Shown piece after piece: positions 29,801 through 38,578 of a stretch of 42,537 bases of DNA. A program made the translations under genes and the position numbers. The notes beneath the pieces were generated by a model. That model was not told where the DNA came from. It saw only the letters and a program-made list of their open reading frames with translations, and searched no databases. Source of the DNA: a virus; IMG/VR virus record IMGVR_UViG_3300046519_000442, positions 1-42,537 of that record. One strand, given 5' to 3'. The first letter of the stretch is position 1. Each line of letters starts with the position of its first letter.

Positions 29801-30292
29801 CCGGCAGCGGCGCCGGCGGCAATGGCTACGGCGCTGGCTGTTACCGGCCCTCTGGCCTCGGCTGTTGGCATGACCGCACTGGCGGGCATGGCGCACGATG
29901 GTATCGACTCGGTGCCAGAGGACGGCAGTTGGTTTTTGCAAAAGGGTGAGCGAGTAACGACTGCTCAGACCAGCGCCAAACTCGATGCAATGCTGTCAGG
30001 GATCGACAACAAGCTGAGCAGCTCTCAACCGCGAGCACAGATCGGTGAAGGTAGCTTGGAGTCAGCGGGTAACGGGCGAGCGGCAATGGTTGGCTCTTAC
30101 GCCCAGTCGGCACCAGACAACACTACACAGATCGTATTTAACGCTCCAGTCAGTGTGCAGGCCCAGCCCGGCATGACGGATCAACAGGCGCAAATGCAGG
30201 GTGAATCGATCAGTGCCGGTCTTGAATCCAGCTTCGGTCAGTTCCTTGACCGGGAAATGCGTCAAGGCGGACGGCTCTGGAGGCGTACCTGA
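26861..30292 (+). CDS. Tape measure protein
   Basis: The 1143-residue protein sets tail length and lines the tube. The N-terminal tape-measure domain covers about 85-235 (QMSDRIGMATVSLGEYDLVQQRLLDTAKRTYRPLAEAQELYIRTSDSL...LTSGLQKAS). Long Ala/Gln/Lys-rich coiled-coil and two hydrophobic stretches follow (about 380-425 and 940-1015). A lambda-H-like end contains GMAHDGIDSVPEDGSWFLQKGERV. At roughly 0.15 nm per residue the tail would be near 170 nm; that estimate is general knowledge, not measured. Confidence 0.95.
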   Translation: MADTDVNGMLVRIEATTAQLRQEMARADSSVAQASGKIDKSLGRVDSAFDRVGERAQHASGLMKSALAAAIGASGIGKIIETADSYGQMSDRIGMATVSLGEYDLVQQRLLDTAKRTYRPLAEAQELYIRTSDSLKSMGYNTSQALDVMDSFSFLLVTNSASADKASSAIDAYSKALQTGKVEADGWQSILAAMPTVVDTLAKSTGKSAEEIRSLGAQGKLGLDILTSGLQKASKANGELADSMSVAVRDAVQNLSNSFGVYVGRLNEAIDFTGTLGKAISLVGDNFETIADVAIMAATAALARYGALAATSAATATYSAFKDVAARKAQATAVLLVAQAEQQKAQTSVFLAEKEAIAARGTAVQTQMSLQLAEARLAETRATNAVAAAQVGVSRAGVGLVGMLGGPVGVAALAIGAATAFLTLHDNTSVLEEKLGDLSDPLDKLAEKFNKLNRATQSVTLRELRASIADTEEKLSGAAGTIAFEFQSSMTNAGLAGSSGFMAGIAPLSTELQSAMDLMNKVVADASKGQAVDWKALADQLRLIPGVTEEMAQAIESGQIKVSGLTDVLGKQRETLALLTGETDSNTRAQGENNAAKAAAAQVGQKYLEQLQKQLGAAQDKTSLEAANRFIAENTDLTDGMVVAIRSAAAAKDSQKTKDDAATKALRKNTSESQSAAKQQLKSFDTAEEGYKRQIELINTTGDKQKDATEVQKLSFELQEGKLGKLSEAQKKRLMGMAAELDALNKLKKANEDDLKLTAFKNAQALTTQTTKDGFDQELAGVGMGDKARDRMRADLTMRQKYAADVAALNEQRNTDQITPELYAKETQVLQDELNKRLLAQENFYAATDEQQANWMNGVNEVWANYADAARDYSAQAADITNTALSEGTSGLGTFFSDVASGAEDAGDALGDMVGNFAKSMLKALGDMAAQWLIYQGVQLLVGKSTQASAAGTLGANAQAMSLTAGLNAFASTAAIPIIGPAAAPAAMATALAVTGPLASAVGMTALAGMAHDGIDSVPEDGSWFLQKGERVTTAQTSAKLDAMLSGIDNKLSSSQPRAQIGEGSLESAGNGRAAMVGSYAQSAPDNTTQIVFNAPVSVQAQPGMTDQQAQMQGESISAGLESSFGQFLDREMRQGGRLWRRT

Positions 30293-30636
30293 TGGCCGAA
30301 GTATTCATTTATGACGTGCAGTTGGGTGCTGATGGCGACGTTTCGCAGCGGACCTGGGAAAACGAGTTTGGTGACGGTTACATCCAGTCGGGTGGCATCG
30401 GTATCAATACCAAAAGTCAGGCCTGGAACCTGACACACACCGGGGCGATGGAAGAGGGTGACGAGCTGCCCTTGGTCTGGGCGTTCCTCGATCGCCACGA
30501 AGGGTACAAGTCGTTTTTGTGGACGCCGCCGGGAGGCGTTCAGGGGCGTTACAAATGCAACGGGTACAAGCCTCGCCCGCTGGGAAACGGTTTGTTCACG
30601 CTGACCTTTGTCTTCAAGCAGGTTTACACCCCCTGA
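30292..30636 (+). CDS. M: Minor tail protein M-like
   Basis: The 114-residue protein matches the lambda gpM family: a TWENEFGDGYIQSGGIGINTKSQAWNLTHTG core, then FLDRHEGYKSFLWTPPGG and a final KPRPLGNGLFTLTFVFKQVY strand. It belongs to the tail-tip initiator with L, K, I and J. Its ATG overlaps the tape measure stop (TGATG). Confidence 0.92.
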   Translation: MAEVFIYDVQLGADGDVSQRTWENEFGDGYIQSGGIGINTKSQAWNLTHTGAMEEGDELPLVWAFLDRHEGYKSFLWTPPGGVQGRYKCNGYKPRPLGNGLFTLTFVFKQVYTP

Positions 30637-30653
30637 CCTACCGAGTTGATGAG

Positions 30654-30680
30654 CCCCGCCAAGTGCGGGGTTTGTTGTTT
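30654..30680 (+). terminator. Weak terminator-like hairpin between M and L genes
   Basis: CCCCGC-CAAGT-GCGGGG (30654-30659, 30665-30670) is followed by TTTGTTGTTT, an interrupted T-run. It lies just before the ribosome site of the L-like gene and repeats the hairpin-plus-ribosome-site layout seen elsewhere in this operon. Confidence 0.5.
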
Positions 30681-30690
30681 CTGGAGCCTT

Positions 30691-31392
30691 ATGAATTACA
30701 ACGCTGATATTCAAAAGCTGGAGCCGGGCAATCAAATTCGTCTGTTCGAACTCGACGCCACGCGCTTGGGCGCAAACCTCTGGCGCTTCCATGGTCACGC
30801 CCAAGAGGGGGACATTATCTGGCAGGGACAGCTTTATTCACCCATGCAGATCACGGCCAAGGGATTCGATATTCGTGGTGATGGCCGGCCTGCATCTCCA
30901 ACACTACAGGTGGCGAACGAGTTGGGCGGCGTTCGTGGCGCACTCACCGCGCTGTGCTTGCAGTTCCGCGATTTGGCGGGCGCAAAGGTCAGGGTCATTG
31001 AGACGTTCCGACACTTTCTGGATGCAGCGAACTTCCCTGACGGCAACCTCACTGCCAGCAACCAGAGCAAGCTGAATCTCTGGTACATCGAACAAAAGAC
31101 CAGCGAGACATTCGAGTCGCTGACCTTCGAGCTCTCGGCACCCACAGACATGGAAGGTCAGATGTTGCCCTCCCAGCAGATCACCAAGCTCTGTCGCTGG
31201 GCTTGTCGCGGCGGCTACCGGGGCGAGGCGTGCGCCTACATGGGTACTGCAATGTTTACGAAAAAGAACGAACCGACCGACAACCCGGCGCTCGATCGCT
31301 GCGGCGGCTGGTGGAGCAGTTGCAAGCTCCGTGGCAATACCCGCCGCTTTGGCGGATCTATGGGCGCGAGCCTGATCGCATCATCGAGGTAG
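30691..31392 (+). CDS. L: Minor tail protein L-like, probable Fe-S protein
   Basis: The 233-residue protein matches lambda gpL: LFELDATRLGANLWRFHGH and QGQLYSPMQITAKGFDIRGDGRPASPTLQVAN in the beta domain. Its C-terminus carries cysteines at 168, 172, 181, 204 and 211 (KLCRWACRGGYRGEACAYMG, RCGGWWSSCKLRG), corresponding to the 4Fe-4S-binding cysteines of lambda gpL. The start at 30691 follows CTGGAG. It is part of the tail tip between M and K. Confidence 0.93.
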   Translation: MNYNADIQKLEPGNQIRLFELDATRLGANLWRFHGHAQEGDIIWQGQLYSPMQITAKGFDIRGDGRPASPTLQVANELGGVRGALTALCLQFRDLAGAKVRVIETFRHFLDAANFPDGNLTASNQSKLNLWYIEQKTSETFESLTFELSAPTDMEGQMLPSQQITKLCRWACRGGYRGEACAYMGTAMFTKKNEPTDNPALDRCGGWWSSCKLRGNTRRFGGSMGASLIASSR

Positions 31393-31394
31393 CT

Positions 31395-32177
31395 ATGCGG
31401 ATCAATCAGAAGTTGCAGGCAGAGATCCGAGCTCATGCGGAGCGCGACTATCCAGCTGAGGCGTGCGGTGTGTTGGTCGGTACGCTCGACGGCCGGGTTT
31501 ATGTACCGTGTCGCAACAAGGCAAAGACCGACCGAGAGAACTTTCAGATCGATGAGCATGATCTGGCCGCTGCCGAGGATCTCGGCGAGGTGCTGGCGAT
31601 CATTCACAGTCACCCGGACAAAGCGCCGGCGCCGAGTATGGCTGATCGCGTGAGCTGTGAATTGCATGAAATACCGTGGGGCATCGTGGGTTGGCCCGGC
31701 GGTGAATTCGAATGGTTTAAGCCGGTCGGCTTTAAGGCGCCGTTGCTTGCCCGCGACTTCTCCCATGGGTTGCTCGACTGTTGGGCTGCGTGTCGTGATT
31801 GGTACGCTCGCGAGGCCGGCTTGGTGCTGCCAAACTTCGAACGCCACGACCTATGGTGGGAGGAAGAAAACGGCCCCAGCCTCTACGAAGACAACTTCAA
31901 GGACACCGGCTTCTACCAAGTGGAGAGCGCGCAGCGCGGTGACATGCTGGTTTTGCAGGTGCCGACACTCGGCCGGCCATGCTTCCACCCTAATCACGCC
32001 GCGATCTACTTGGGTGACGAACCCGCGCTTGTCAGTGAGCCAGCACCAACTCTCGGCGGAGCAGGTCCGTTCATTTACCACCACATGGCTGGGCGTCTGG
32101 CATGCCGGGAAATCTTTGGCTGGTCACAGGCGAGCCGCGTGAAATTGATTTTGAGGCACAAGGACTACAAGACATGA
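31395..32177 (+). CDS. K: Tail assembly protein K-like: JAMM peptidase plus NlpC/P60
   Basis: The 260-residue protein joins two domains as in lambda gpK. The N-terminal JAB/MPN metalloprotease has E22, HSHP with H71 and H73, S81 and D84. The C-terminal NlpC/P60 peptidoglycan hydrolase has C129 (LLDCWAACRDWY) and H201 (PNHAAIYLG). Both active sites look intact. It should process tail-tip proteins and help penetrate the cell wall. The gene starts three bases after the L stop. Confidence 0.93.
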   Translation: MRINQKLQAEIRAHAERDYPAEACGVLVGTLDGRVYVPCRNKAKTDRENFQIDEHDLAAAEDLGEVLAIIHSHPDKAPAPSMADRVSCELHEIPWGIVGWPGGEFEWFKPVGFKAPLLARDFSHGLLDCWAACRDWYAREAGLVLPNFERHDLWWEEENGPSLYEDNFKDTGFYQVESAQRGDMLVLQVPTLGRPCFHPNHAAIYLGDEPALVSEPAPTLGGAGPFIYHHMAGRLACREIFGWSQASRVKLILRHKDYKT

Positions 32178-32761
32178 CAATGACCACAATCAAGCTGGGC
32201 GGCGTGCTCGGCAAGCGGTTTGGTCGTGAGTACCTGCTCGACCTGTACGGCTTTCGTGATGCGATGAGCGCGTTGTGCAACATGAAGCCCGGCTTCGAAC
32301 AGTTCCTGCGCAGCGCCGAAGAGCGCGGCCTTGTGTTTGCGGTGTTCATCGACGAGCGGAATGTTGGCGAACAGGAGCTAGACCTCAAGCCGGCGGCGCA
32401 AAGCGTGATCCGCATCATGCCGATTATTCAAGGAAGCAAGCAGGCCGGTATGTTCCAAACCCTGCTCGGCGTGGCGCTGGTTGTCGCCGGCTTGTTCACC
32501 GGCGGCACGACCTCCACGCTGGGCATGGGATTGCTCGCTGCTGGTGCGGCGGTTGGCGTGGGCGGCGTGGTGCAGATGCTGTCTCCGACGACCAAAGCAA
32601 ACACCAGCGACAAGAACGAGGACGGCAACAACCCGAGCTACGGCTTCGGCAGCGCCATCACTACCATCGCGCAGGGCAATCCCTACCCGCTGCTTTATGG
32701 GGAGCGTGAGATCGGCGGTGCCGTCGAATCAGGCGGCATCTACACGCAAGACAACATCTGA
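32174..32761 (+). CDS. I: Tail assembly protein I-like
   Basis: The 195-residue protein matches lambda gpI. It has an N-terminal ubiquitin-like part (IKLGGVLGKRFGREYLLDLYGFRDAMSALCNMKPGFEQFL), a central hydrophobic Gly/Ala-rich segment (about 88-132) and a C-terminal YGFGSAITTIAQGNPYPLLYGEREIGGAVESGGIY. It is needed in assembling the tip and J protein. It overlaps the K gene as ATGA; a second ATG lies two codons further. Confidence 0.92.
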   Translation: MTMTTIKLGGVLGKRFGREYLLDLYGFRDAMSALCNMKPGFEQFLRSAEERGLVFAVFIDERNVGEQELDLKPAAQSVIRIMPIIQGSKQAGMFQTLLGVALVVAGLFTGGTTSTLGMGLLAAGAAVGVGGVVQMLSPTTKANTSDKNEDGNNPSYGFGSAITTIAQGNPYPLLYGEREIGGAVESGGIYTQDNI

Positions 32762-32779
32762 TCCCTCGGTAACATCCAC

Positions 32780-32800
32780 AACCCGCTTCGGCGGGTTTTT
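32780..32800 (+). terminator. TTCG-loop terminator between I and J genes
   Basis: AACCCGC-TTCG-GCGGGTT (32780-32797) followed by TTT forms a strong hairpin with a short T-run, directly upstream of the J ribosome site. Late transcription must cross it to reach J and the lysis genes. Confidence 0.7.
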
Positions 32801-32820
32801 GCATTTATGGAGATCCCGGA

Positions 32821-35800
32821 ATGGGTGCAGTAGCGAAAAGAAGCCAGGCGGTGATGGGCGCCAAGGGTGGCCAAGCCAAGCAGAAGCAGCCGAGCATCGC
32901 TTCCAACAGCGTCCCTTCAATCGCCACTGCTCGCATTGTTTATCTCTGGAGTTGGGGGCCGATCGTCGGACCGGTGAATGGCTTGCAGTCCGTGCGTCTC
33001 GATGGCACGCCGATTCAGGCGCAGGACGGCACCGTCAACTTCCCTGGAGTGAAATGGCAGTTCCGCTCGGGCGAGCTCAACCAGGCTCGCCTTGAGGGCG
33101 TATCCGAGTCGAGCAACGAAATCGCCGTTGGCCAGGAGCTGCTGACCACAGCGCCTTGGTTGCATAGCATCAACAACGCAATGATTGACGCCATACGCGT
33201 TCGCTTCAGTTGGCCGCAGCTGCAAAGCCAAGACTCCAACGGCAATATCAACGGCGTGCGAATTGAGTATGCCGTGGACATATCCACCGACAACGGCCCT
33301 TATGTCCAAGTCCTGACCTCGTTTGTCGATCGGAAAAACATCACCAAATACGAGCGGTCACACCGCATCGAATTGCCGGATGGCGGCCGGTGGACAATCC
33401 GTGCGCGGCGCCTCACACCTGAGGCGAATAGCTCGTTGGTACAGGACGGCATGGTTGTCGAAGCGGTCGCCGAGGTTGTCGACAGCGACCAGGAATACCC
33501 ACTCACTTCGGTTGGCTGCATCGAGTACGACGCCCAACAATTCGGTGGCGATATCGCCAAGATTGCCGTGCTGATGCGCGGGCGTATTGTGCGGGTACCG
33601 ACCAACTACAACCCCGAAACGCGGACGTACGCCACCGGCGGGACCGGTACAAGCAATGGAGTTTGGGACGGCACGTTCAAAGAGGCCTATACAAACAATC
33701 CAGCTTGGGTCTTTTATGATCTGGTGCTGCATCCCTATTACGGGCTGGGCGAGCGTATCGACGCGACAATGGTGGATCGTTGGTCGCTGTACCGTATCGC
33801 GCAATACTGTGACCAGATGGTGCCGGACGGTAAAGGAGGTCAAGAGCCGCGCTTCACCTGCAATCTGTATTTCCAGAAGCAGGCCGAAGCCTATGCCGTG
33901 CTTCAGGATCTAGCCTCGATTTTTCATGGGTTGGCCTACTGGGACGGCAGCCAGATTGTCGTAAACGCCGATATGCCGGGCGATCCTGCTTTCAGCTACA
34001 GCCCAGCACAAATCCTCAACAATGGCGCTATTCAATACGATGGCACCCGCTGGCGTGATCGCCACACCAACGCAATGGTGTCGTGGGATAACCCCGCGCA
34101 AGGCTTCGAGACGGACAAGGAACCAGTGTTCGACGACGAGGCCCTCAGCGAGCTAGGGTCTGTGCGCGAGCTCGCCGTGGACGCATTCGGTTGCACCTCT
34201 CTCGGACAAGCGCAGCGCGCAGGACAGTGGGCGTTACTGACAGAGCAGTTGCAAACCCGGGGCGGGACTTTCCGTGTCGGGTTGGACGGTCAAATCCCTA
34301 AGCCTGGCCAAGTAATTGCTGTCGGCGACCCTATGTTGGCTGGCCGAGCGAACGGCGGTCGTATCTCGTCAGTGAATGGTCGCGTGATTACGCTTGATCG
34401 TGACGTGACGATCCCCACCGGTGCCCGGCTGATGCTGAACCTCCCGAGCGGAAAGTCGGAAGGCCGCGTCATCAAGTCGTTTGCCGGGCGCGCCGTCACC
34501 GTCATGGCCGACTACAGCGAAGTGCCCGAGGCGGAATGCGGCTGGGTGATCGACTTCGACGACCTCAAAGTTATGCAATTTTATGTGCGCAACGTCACGC
34601 GACCGGAGTGGCATCAGTTCCAGCTCGAGGTGATTCAGCACGAGCCCAGCAAGTTTGATGCTATTGATTTCGGCGCAGTGGTGGATACGCGGCCAATCAG
34701 TGGCATCCCGATTGGGACGCAGGAGGCCCCGGCGCGAGTGTTGCTTAGTCAGCACGTCGTGATCGAGCAGGGCATTGCCGTTACCAATATGACCATCGCC
34801 TGGGATGCCGCGCCTGGCGCCGTCGGGTATGACGTTGAATGGCGGTGGGGCGCCCGAGAGTGGATCAAGGTTCCTCGCACGGGCGAACTGGCGGTAGACG
34901 TTCGCGGTATTTATTCGGGTCAGTATCTGGCTCGGGTGCGCGCAGTGAGCGCGATGAGCGTCTCATCCATTCCGACCAACTCAGTGTTGACTGACCTGCT
35001 CGGCAAAACTGGACTACCGCCGGCGGTTACCCACCTGATCGCTACCCCATTGCTGTTCGGTATAAACCTGCGTTGGGGCTTTCCTGAAGGGGCCGAAGAT
35101 ACGCAGAGAACAGAGATCTGGTATGGCCCGTCGACCAGCTTGGAGGCTGCGACGAAGCTGGCGGATCTGGCATATCCGCAAAAAGAGTATGCGCTGCAGG
35201 GGCTTCGCGCTGGCGTGACGTTCTTTTTCTGGGCGCGATTGGTTGATCGGACCGGCAACATTGGACCGTTCTACCCGGTAGGCCTTGGGGTAATGGGGCA
35301 ATCGAGCTCTGATGCGGGGGCCATTCTGGAAATGATCGCCGGGCAGATCACCGAGACGGAGCTCGGCGAGGATCTGTTGACGGAGATCGAAAAGATCCCG
35401 GGATTGCAGGCACAGATCGACGCGCTCGACGGACTGAAGGGCTACGACCCTGAAGCTACCTATGTGGAGTATGACCTGGTAGTGCAGGGCAAGCGGATCT
35501 ATCAGGCCACCGGCCAGGTACCGGCCGACACACCGCCGCCGAATCCTCTTTATTGGCTCGACGTTGGCCAGACGGTGGAAACCGCCAATGGGCTTGCCCA
35601 GCAGGTGGCGACCAACACTGCCGAGATTACCGAGCTCGACGGCGTGGTTACAGCACAGGCAACGGCGTTTCAAGCGTTGCGTGCGTCCTCGCGGGATGAC
35701 GACGGGGAGGGGGATCTCGCAGATGCGCTGAAGGGGTGGACCAGCACGGCAGCGATTGCTTCCGAGAGCAAGGTCAGGGCTTCTGAAAATGAAGCGACTG

Positions 35801-36423
35801 CGCAACGGATCACTACTTTCGACGCAAAGATTGCCGCGAACGAGGCCAACATCACCGAGTTGGAACAGGTGGTAGCAACCACGAACTCGGCGACGGCGAC
35901 GAAGATTGATCAGTTAAATGTATCTGTCGGACAAAACACTGCGCAGATTCAGCAGACCTCGACCGCCTATGCGGACACGGCAGGGAAGCTGACCACCATG
36001 TGGTCGGTGAAAATGCAGGTCACGGCGAACGGACAGTACGTCGCCGCCGGAATTGGCCTTGGGATCGAGAACACCGGGGCTGGCTTGCAGAGTCAATTCC
36101 TAGTCGCCGCTGACCGGTTCGCTATCGTCAACACCATTGCAGGCGGTGCCATCTCTGTCCCTTTCGCAGTGCAAGGAGGGCAGGTGTTCATGAACTCGGC
36201 GTTCATCCAGGACGCTTCGATTGGAAACGCCAAGATCGGCTTCTTCATTCAGTCGGACAACTACATAGCAGGCGTTCAGGGGTGGCGAATCGACAAGGCT
36301 GGCAACTTTGAGTTGAACAGTCCTCTGGGCGGCGGTGCCCGTCAGACCATCAACAACAACGGCGGCAAGGTGTTCGACGAGAACGGCGTGAAGCGTTATC
36401 AATGGGGGAATTTGAACGCATGA
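32821..36423 (+). CDS. J: Tail tip host-specificity protein J-like
   Basis: The 1200-residue protein forms the tail tip and probably binds the receptor. The N-terminal two-thirds follow the lambda J/phage-tail_3 pattern (RIVYLWSWGPIVGPVNGLQSVRLDGTP, YDLVLHPYYGLGERID, WDNPAQGFETDKEPVFDD). Fibronectin-type segments occur at about 640-820 (ITNMTIAWDAAPGAVGYDVEWRWG). A coiled-coil stretch covers about 840-1040. The end is a DUF1983 fibre region (QFLVAADRFAIV, FIQDASIGNAKIG). Receptor range usually lies in the last part. Confidence 0.94.
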   Translation: MGAVAKRSQAVMGAKGGQAKQKQPSIASNSVPSIATARIVYLWSWGPIVGPVNGLQSVRLDGTPIQAQDGTVNFPGVKWQFRSGELNQARLEGVSESSNEIAVGQELLTTAPWLHSINNAMIDAIRVRFSWPQLQSQDSNGNINGVRIEYAVDISTDNGPYVQVLTSFVDRKNITKYERSHRIELPDGGRWTIRARRLTPEANSSLVQDGMVVEAVAEVVDSDQEYPLTSVGCIEYDAQQFGGDIAKIAVLMRGRIVRVPTNYNPETRTYATGGTGTSNGVWDGTFKEAYTNNPAWVFYDLVLHPYYGLGERIDATMVDRWSLYRIAQYCDQMVPDGKGGQEPRFTCNLYFQKQAEAYAVLQDLASIFHGLAYWDGSQIVVNADMPGDPAFSYSPAQILNNGAIQYDGTRWRDRHTNAMVSWDNPAQGFETDKEPVFDDEALSELGSVRELAVDAFGCTSLGQAQRAGQWALLTEQLQTRGGTFRVGLDGQIPKPGQVIAVGDPMLAGRANGGRISSVNGRVITLDRDVTIPTGARLMLNLPSGKSEGRVIKSFAGRAVTVMADYSEVPEAECGWVIDFDDLKVMQFYVRNVTRPEWHQFQLEVIQHEPSKFDAIDFGAVVDTRPISGIPIGTQEAPARVLLSQHVVIEQGIAVTNMTIAWDAAPGAVGYDVEWRWGAREWIKVPRTGELAVDVRGIYSGQYLARVRAVSAMSVSSIPTNSVLTDLLGKTGLPPAVTHLIATPLLFGINLRWGFPEGAEDTQRTEIWYGPSTSLEAATKLADLAYPQKEYALQGLRAGVTFFFWARLVDRTGNIGPFYPVGLGVMGQSSSDAGAILEMIAGQITETELGEDLLTEIEKIPGLQAQIDALDGLKGYDPEATYVEYDLVVQGKRIYQATGQVPADTPPPNPLYWLDVGQTVETANGLAQQVATNTAEITELDGVVTAQATAFQALRASSRDDDGEGDLADALKGWTSTAAIASESKVRASENEATAQRITTFDAKIAANEANITELEQVVATTNSATATKIDQLNVSVGQNTAQIQQTSTAYADTAGKLTTMWSVKMQVTANGQYVAAGIGLGIENTGAGLQSQFLVAADRFAIVNTIAGGAISVPFAVQGGQVFMNSAFIQDASIGNAKIGFFIQSDNYIAGVQGWRIDKAGNFELNSPLGGGARQTINNNGGKVFDENGVKRYQWGNLNA

Positions 36424-36743
36424 GTGCCTATGGCGTGAGAATCTGGGGCGCCGACGGGGCGCTCCAGTTAGACGAAAACTCTTTCACCATTCGAGTTGTG
36501 CTGTCTACGCTGGTCACTTTTCCGGTCGGCCCGAAGAGCAGTCAGGACTTCTCTGTCCCTGGTGTTGGACCCGGCAACGGAACAGCCATTGTGATTCCTA
36601 ACGGGACGTATAGCGTCAACCAAATGCAGTTTGAGACTGAAATGCTCGACGGTGTAGCTCGGGTTTACAACCACACGCGCACCTTCGCAGCCAGCAACGT
36701 TTCGTCTGGAACAATGCGCCTGATCGTAATGAGGTGGACCTGA
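36420..36743 (+). CDS. Tail-tip accessory protein, unknown
   Basis: The 107-residue protein is beta-rich and starts YGVRIWGADGALQLDENSFTIRVVLST, a pattern similar to the start of the next gene's product (TYGVEFTNNNNVVTLDSEFARLMV). This suggests two related tip or fibre-attached proteins. ATG at 36420 overlaps the J stop; an in-frame ATG six codons earlier lies inside J and is less likely. Confidence 0.65.
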   Translation: MSAYGVRIWGADGALQLDENSFTIRVVLSTLVTFPVGPKSSQDFSVPGVGPGNGTAIVIPNGTYSVNQMQFETEMLDGVARVYNHTRTFAASNVSSGTMRLIVMRWT

Positions 36744-37423
36744 TGACTTACGGCGTCGAGTTCACCAATAACAACAACGTTGTCACCCTCGATTCCGAGT
36801 TCGCTCGGTTGATGGTGATCTCTTCGGGGAGGTTTGCACCAACGGAGGAGGGTGGGCTCGGCTCAACGACGTATTTTGCGAGGCCGGTCACCTCACAGGA
36901 GCCTCCGCTTGTGTTTGTTCGGCCGGACACGGTCAACGGCATTGCCGGCTTATGCCAGATGCGCCTGATTGGGTCGGCTGGAAACTGGACCGGCTTCTAT
37001 GTTCGGGCCTACAACGTCAACACAGCGCAGCCGAATGGACGATATTTCGTCGCAGCATTTGCAGCACAGGCTGTTGCTCAATATGGGATGCGCTTGTGGG
37101 ACGGTGCCGGGAAACTGCTATTCGATTCGGGAACCCCAAATGCCAGTTTCACCCGGGCCTTTCAAAGCTGGAACTACGTTACCTACGATCTTGATGCGCA
37201 AGGATTGACCCGGATCTATTACTCGGTGCCGTTCGACTTTCCACAAAACGAATTCATGTTGCTGAACACGTTTGGCATGCCAATGACCTCTGGCAGCGGG
37301 ATTCCACGGAACCTGTACTGCTGGTGGGACTTCCCGAACAGCAAGCTCTACGCCATCACGGTTGCAGCCTCCAACCCTTTCGCGTTTTTCCTCCCGGCAG
37401 TTTTCGCAAAACAAGCCGCCTAA
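36743..37423 (+). CDS. Tail-tip or fibre-associated protein, unknown
   Basis: The 226-residue beta-rich protein contains YGVEFTNNNNVVTLDSEFARLMVISSG, a central YGMRLWDGAGKLLFDSG segment resembling the start of the preceding protein, and an aromatic C-terminal half. It looks like a structural protein on the tail near J, perhaps arising by duplication. ATG at 36743 overlaps the previous stop (TGATG). Confidence 0.65.
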   Translation: MTYGVEFTNNNNVVTLDSEFARLMVISSGRFAPTEEGGLGSTTYFARPVTSQEPPLVFVRPDTVNGIAGLCQMRLIGSAGNWTGFYVRAYNVNTAQPNGRYFVAAFAAQAVAQYGMRLWDGAGKLLFDSGTPNASFTRAFQSWNYVTYDLDAQGLTRIYYSVPFDFPQNEFMLLNTFGMPMTSGSGIPRNLYCWWDFPNSKLYAITVAASNPFAFFLPAVFAKQAA

Positions 37424-37444
37424 CCTCTTTTATAGGAAGCAGCC

Positions 37445-38578
37445 ATGCCCTGGCACAGATCGGGAACGGTTTCTGTTACCCAAAATTCAAGCACAGTGAC
37501 TGGCGTAAGCACCGCCTTCGCGGCAAATACCAGAATCGGTGATTCTTTTATTGGTCCGGATGGGCGGCAGTACGAGCTTGCGAACGTCGCGAGCGATACG
37601 GTTATCTCTATCCTTCCAGCGTACCTGGGACCAACAACCACTGGTGCGAGTTATGCGGTAGCGCCAATACAGGGCTACCAAAAGGGTTTGGCTGATCAGG
37701 TTCGGGACTGGGTAAATTCTTATGGCCCGAAGATGGCTGCACTCGGAACCACGGGCAACTACGAGACCCTGCCACTTAGCAAGGGCGGGACAGGTGCAAC
37801 AAACCAGGCCGACGCTCGAACAGCGCTGGGGATTGATGCTGTCACGCCGATCACCAAGGGCGGTACCGGCGCCACCTCAGCGCTAGCTGCCCGAACTGCA
37901 CTGGGAGTTCTGAGTTCTGGCAGGGGTTACATTGATGGGCTATATCCGGTTCGGGTTTCAGGAAACACCTTGAATATTCTGCCGGGTGCAGCCTATGTTC
38001 CCGGCATAAACGATGTGATCTCTGCGCCGCTGCTCACCCTGTCCGGGTTGGCGCTGGCGCCGAGCACCTGGTACTACCTGTACCTCTGGAATAACAACGG
38101 TAACGCGTCTGTTGAAATCGTCACGACCGTTCCCAGCGAGGTCTACTCCGGCACTGCTCGGGTAAAGTCAACCGACACAACTCGCCGCTTCATCGGCGCG
38201 GTACTGACCAACGCTTCGGGAAACCTGATTCCTTTCTGGATCACTGCGGACAACTTCCTGAATTATCAGGACACGACGACTGTGACCCCGTTTCGGTGCG
38301 TCTCGGGCGCCACACAAACCACGCCAACGGCTGTTTCTCTGGCCTCCGCGGTGCCGATGACAAGCCGCTCGGTGCGGTTGCATATCAACAACTCCGGCAA
38401 CGCTACTTCGTACCTTGGGACGCCTGACTTCACTGGCGTGGCGGTTCAGGCCGGGACCGCCGGCGTTCGCTACAACACGACGTTCTTCACTGACGCCTCG
38501 CAGCGAATCATGTTCTATCTGGCCAGTGCGGGTGGGGCGTTGTCTATCGACGTTACTGGTTATGGGATGGAGCGATGA
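37445..38578 (+). CDS. Tail fibre protein with GGTGA repeats
   Basis: The 377-residue protein has an N-terminal beta domain (WHRSGTVSVTQNSSTVTGVSTAFAAN), typical of virion-attachment parts. It has two phage tail-fibre repeats, SKGGTGATNQADARTALG (112-129) and TKGGTGATSALAARTALG (137-154), then a C-terminal beta-rich domain that probably contacts the receptor. AGGAAG precedes the ATG by seven bases. The last base pairs overlap the next gene. Confidence 0.9.
   Translation: MPWHRSGTVSVTQNSSTVTGVSTAFAANTRIGDSFIGPDGRQYELANVASDTVISILPAYLGPTTTGASYAVAPIQGYQKGLADQVRDWVNSYGPKMAALGTTGNYETLPLSKGGTGATNQADARTALGIDAVTPITKGGTGATSALAARTALGVLSSGRGYIDGLYPVRVSGNTLNILPGAAYVPGINDVISAPLLTLSGLALAPSTWYYLYLWNNNGNASVEIVTTVPSEVYSGTARVKSTDTTRRFIGAVLTNASGNLIPFWITADNFLNYQDTTTVTPFRCVSGATQTTPTAVSLASAVPMTSRSVRLHINNSGNATSYLGTPDFTGVAVQAGTAGVRYNTTFFTDASQRIMFYLASAGGALSIDVTGYGMER

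Noticed and set aside
27438-29941. Several antisense frames across the tape measure gene, one of 197 codons.
   Set aside because: They are shadows of a GC-rich, alanine-rich coding sequence and show no ribosome sites or families.
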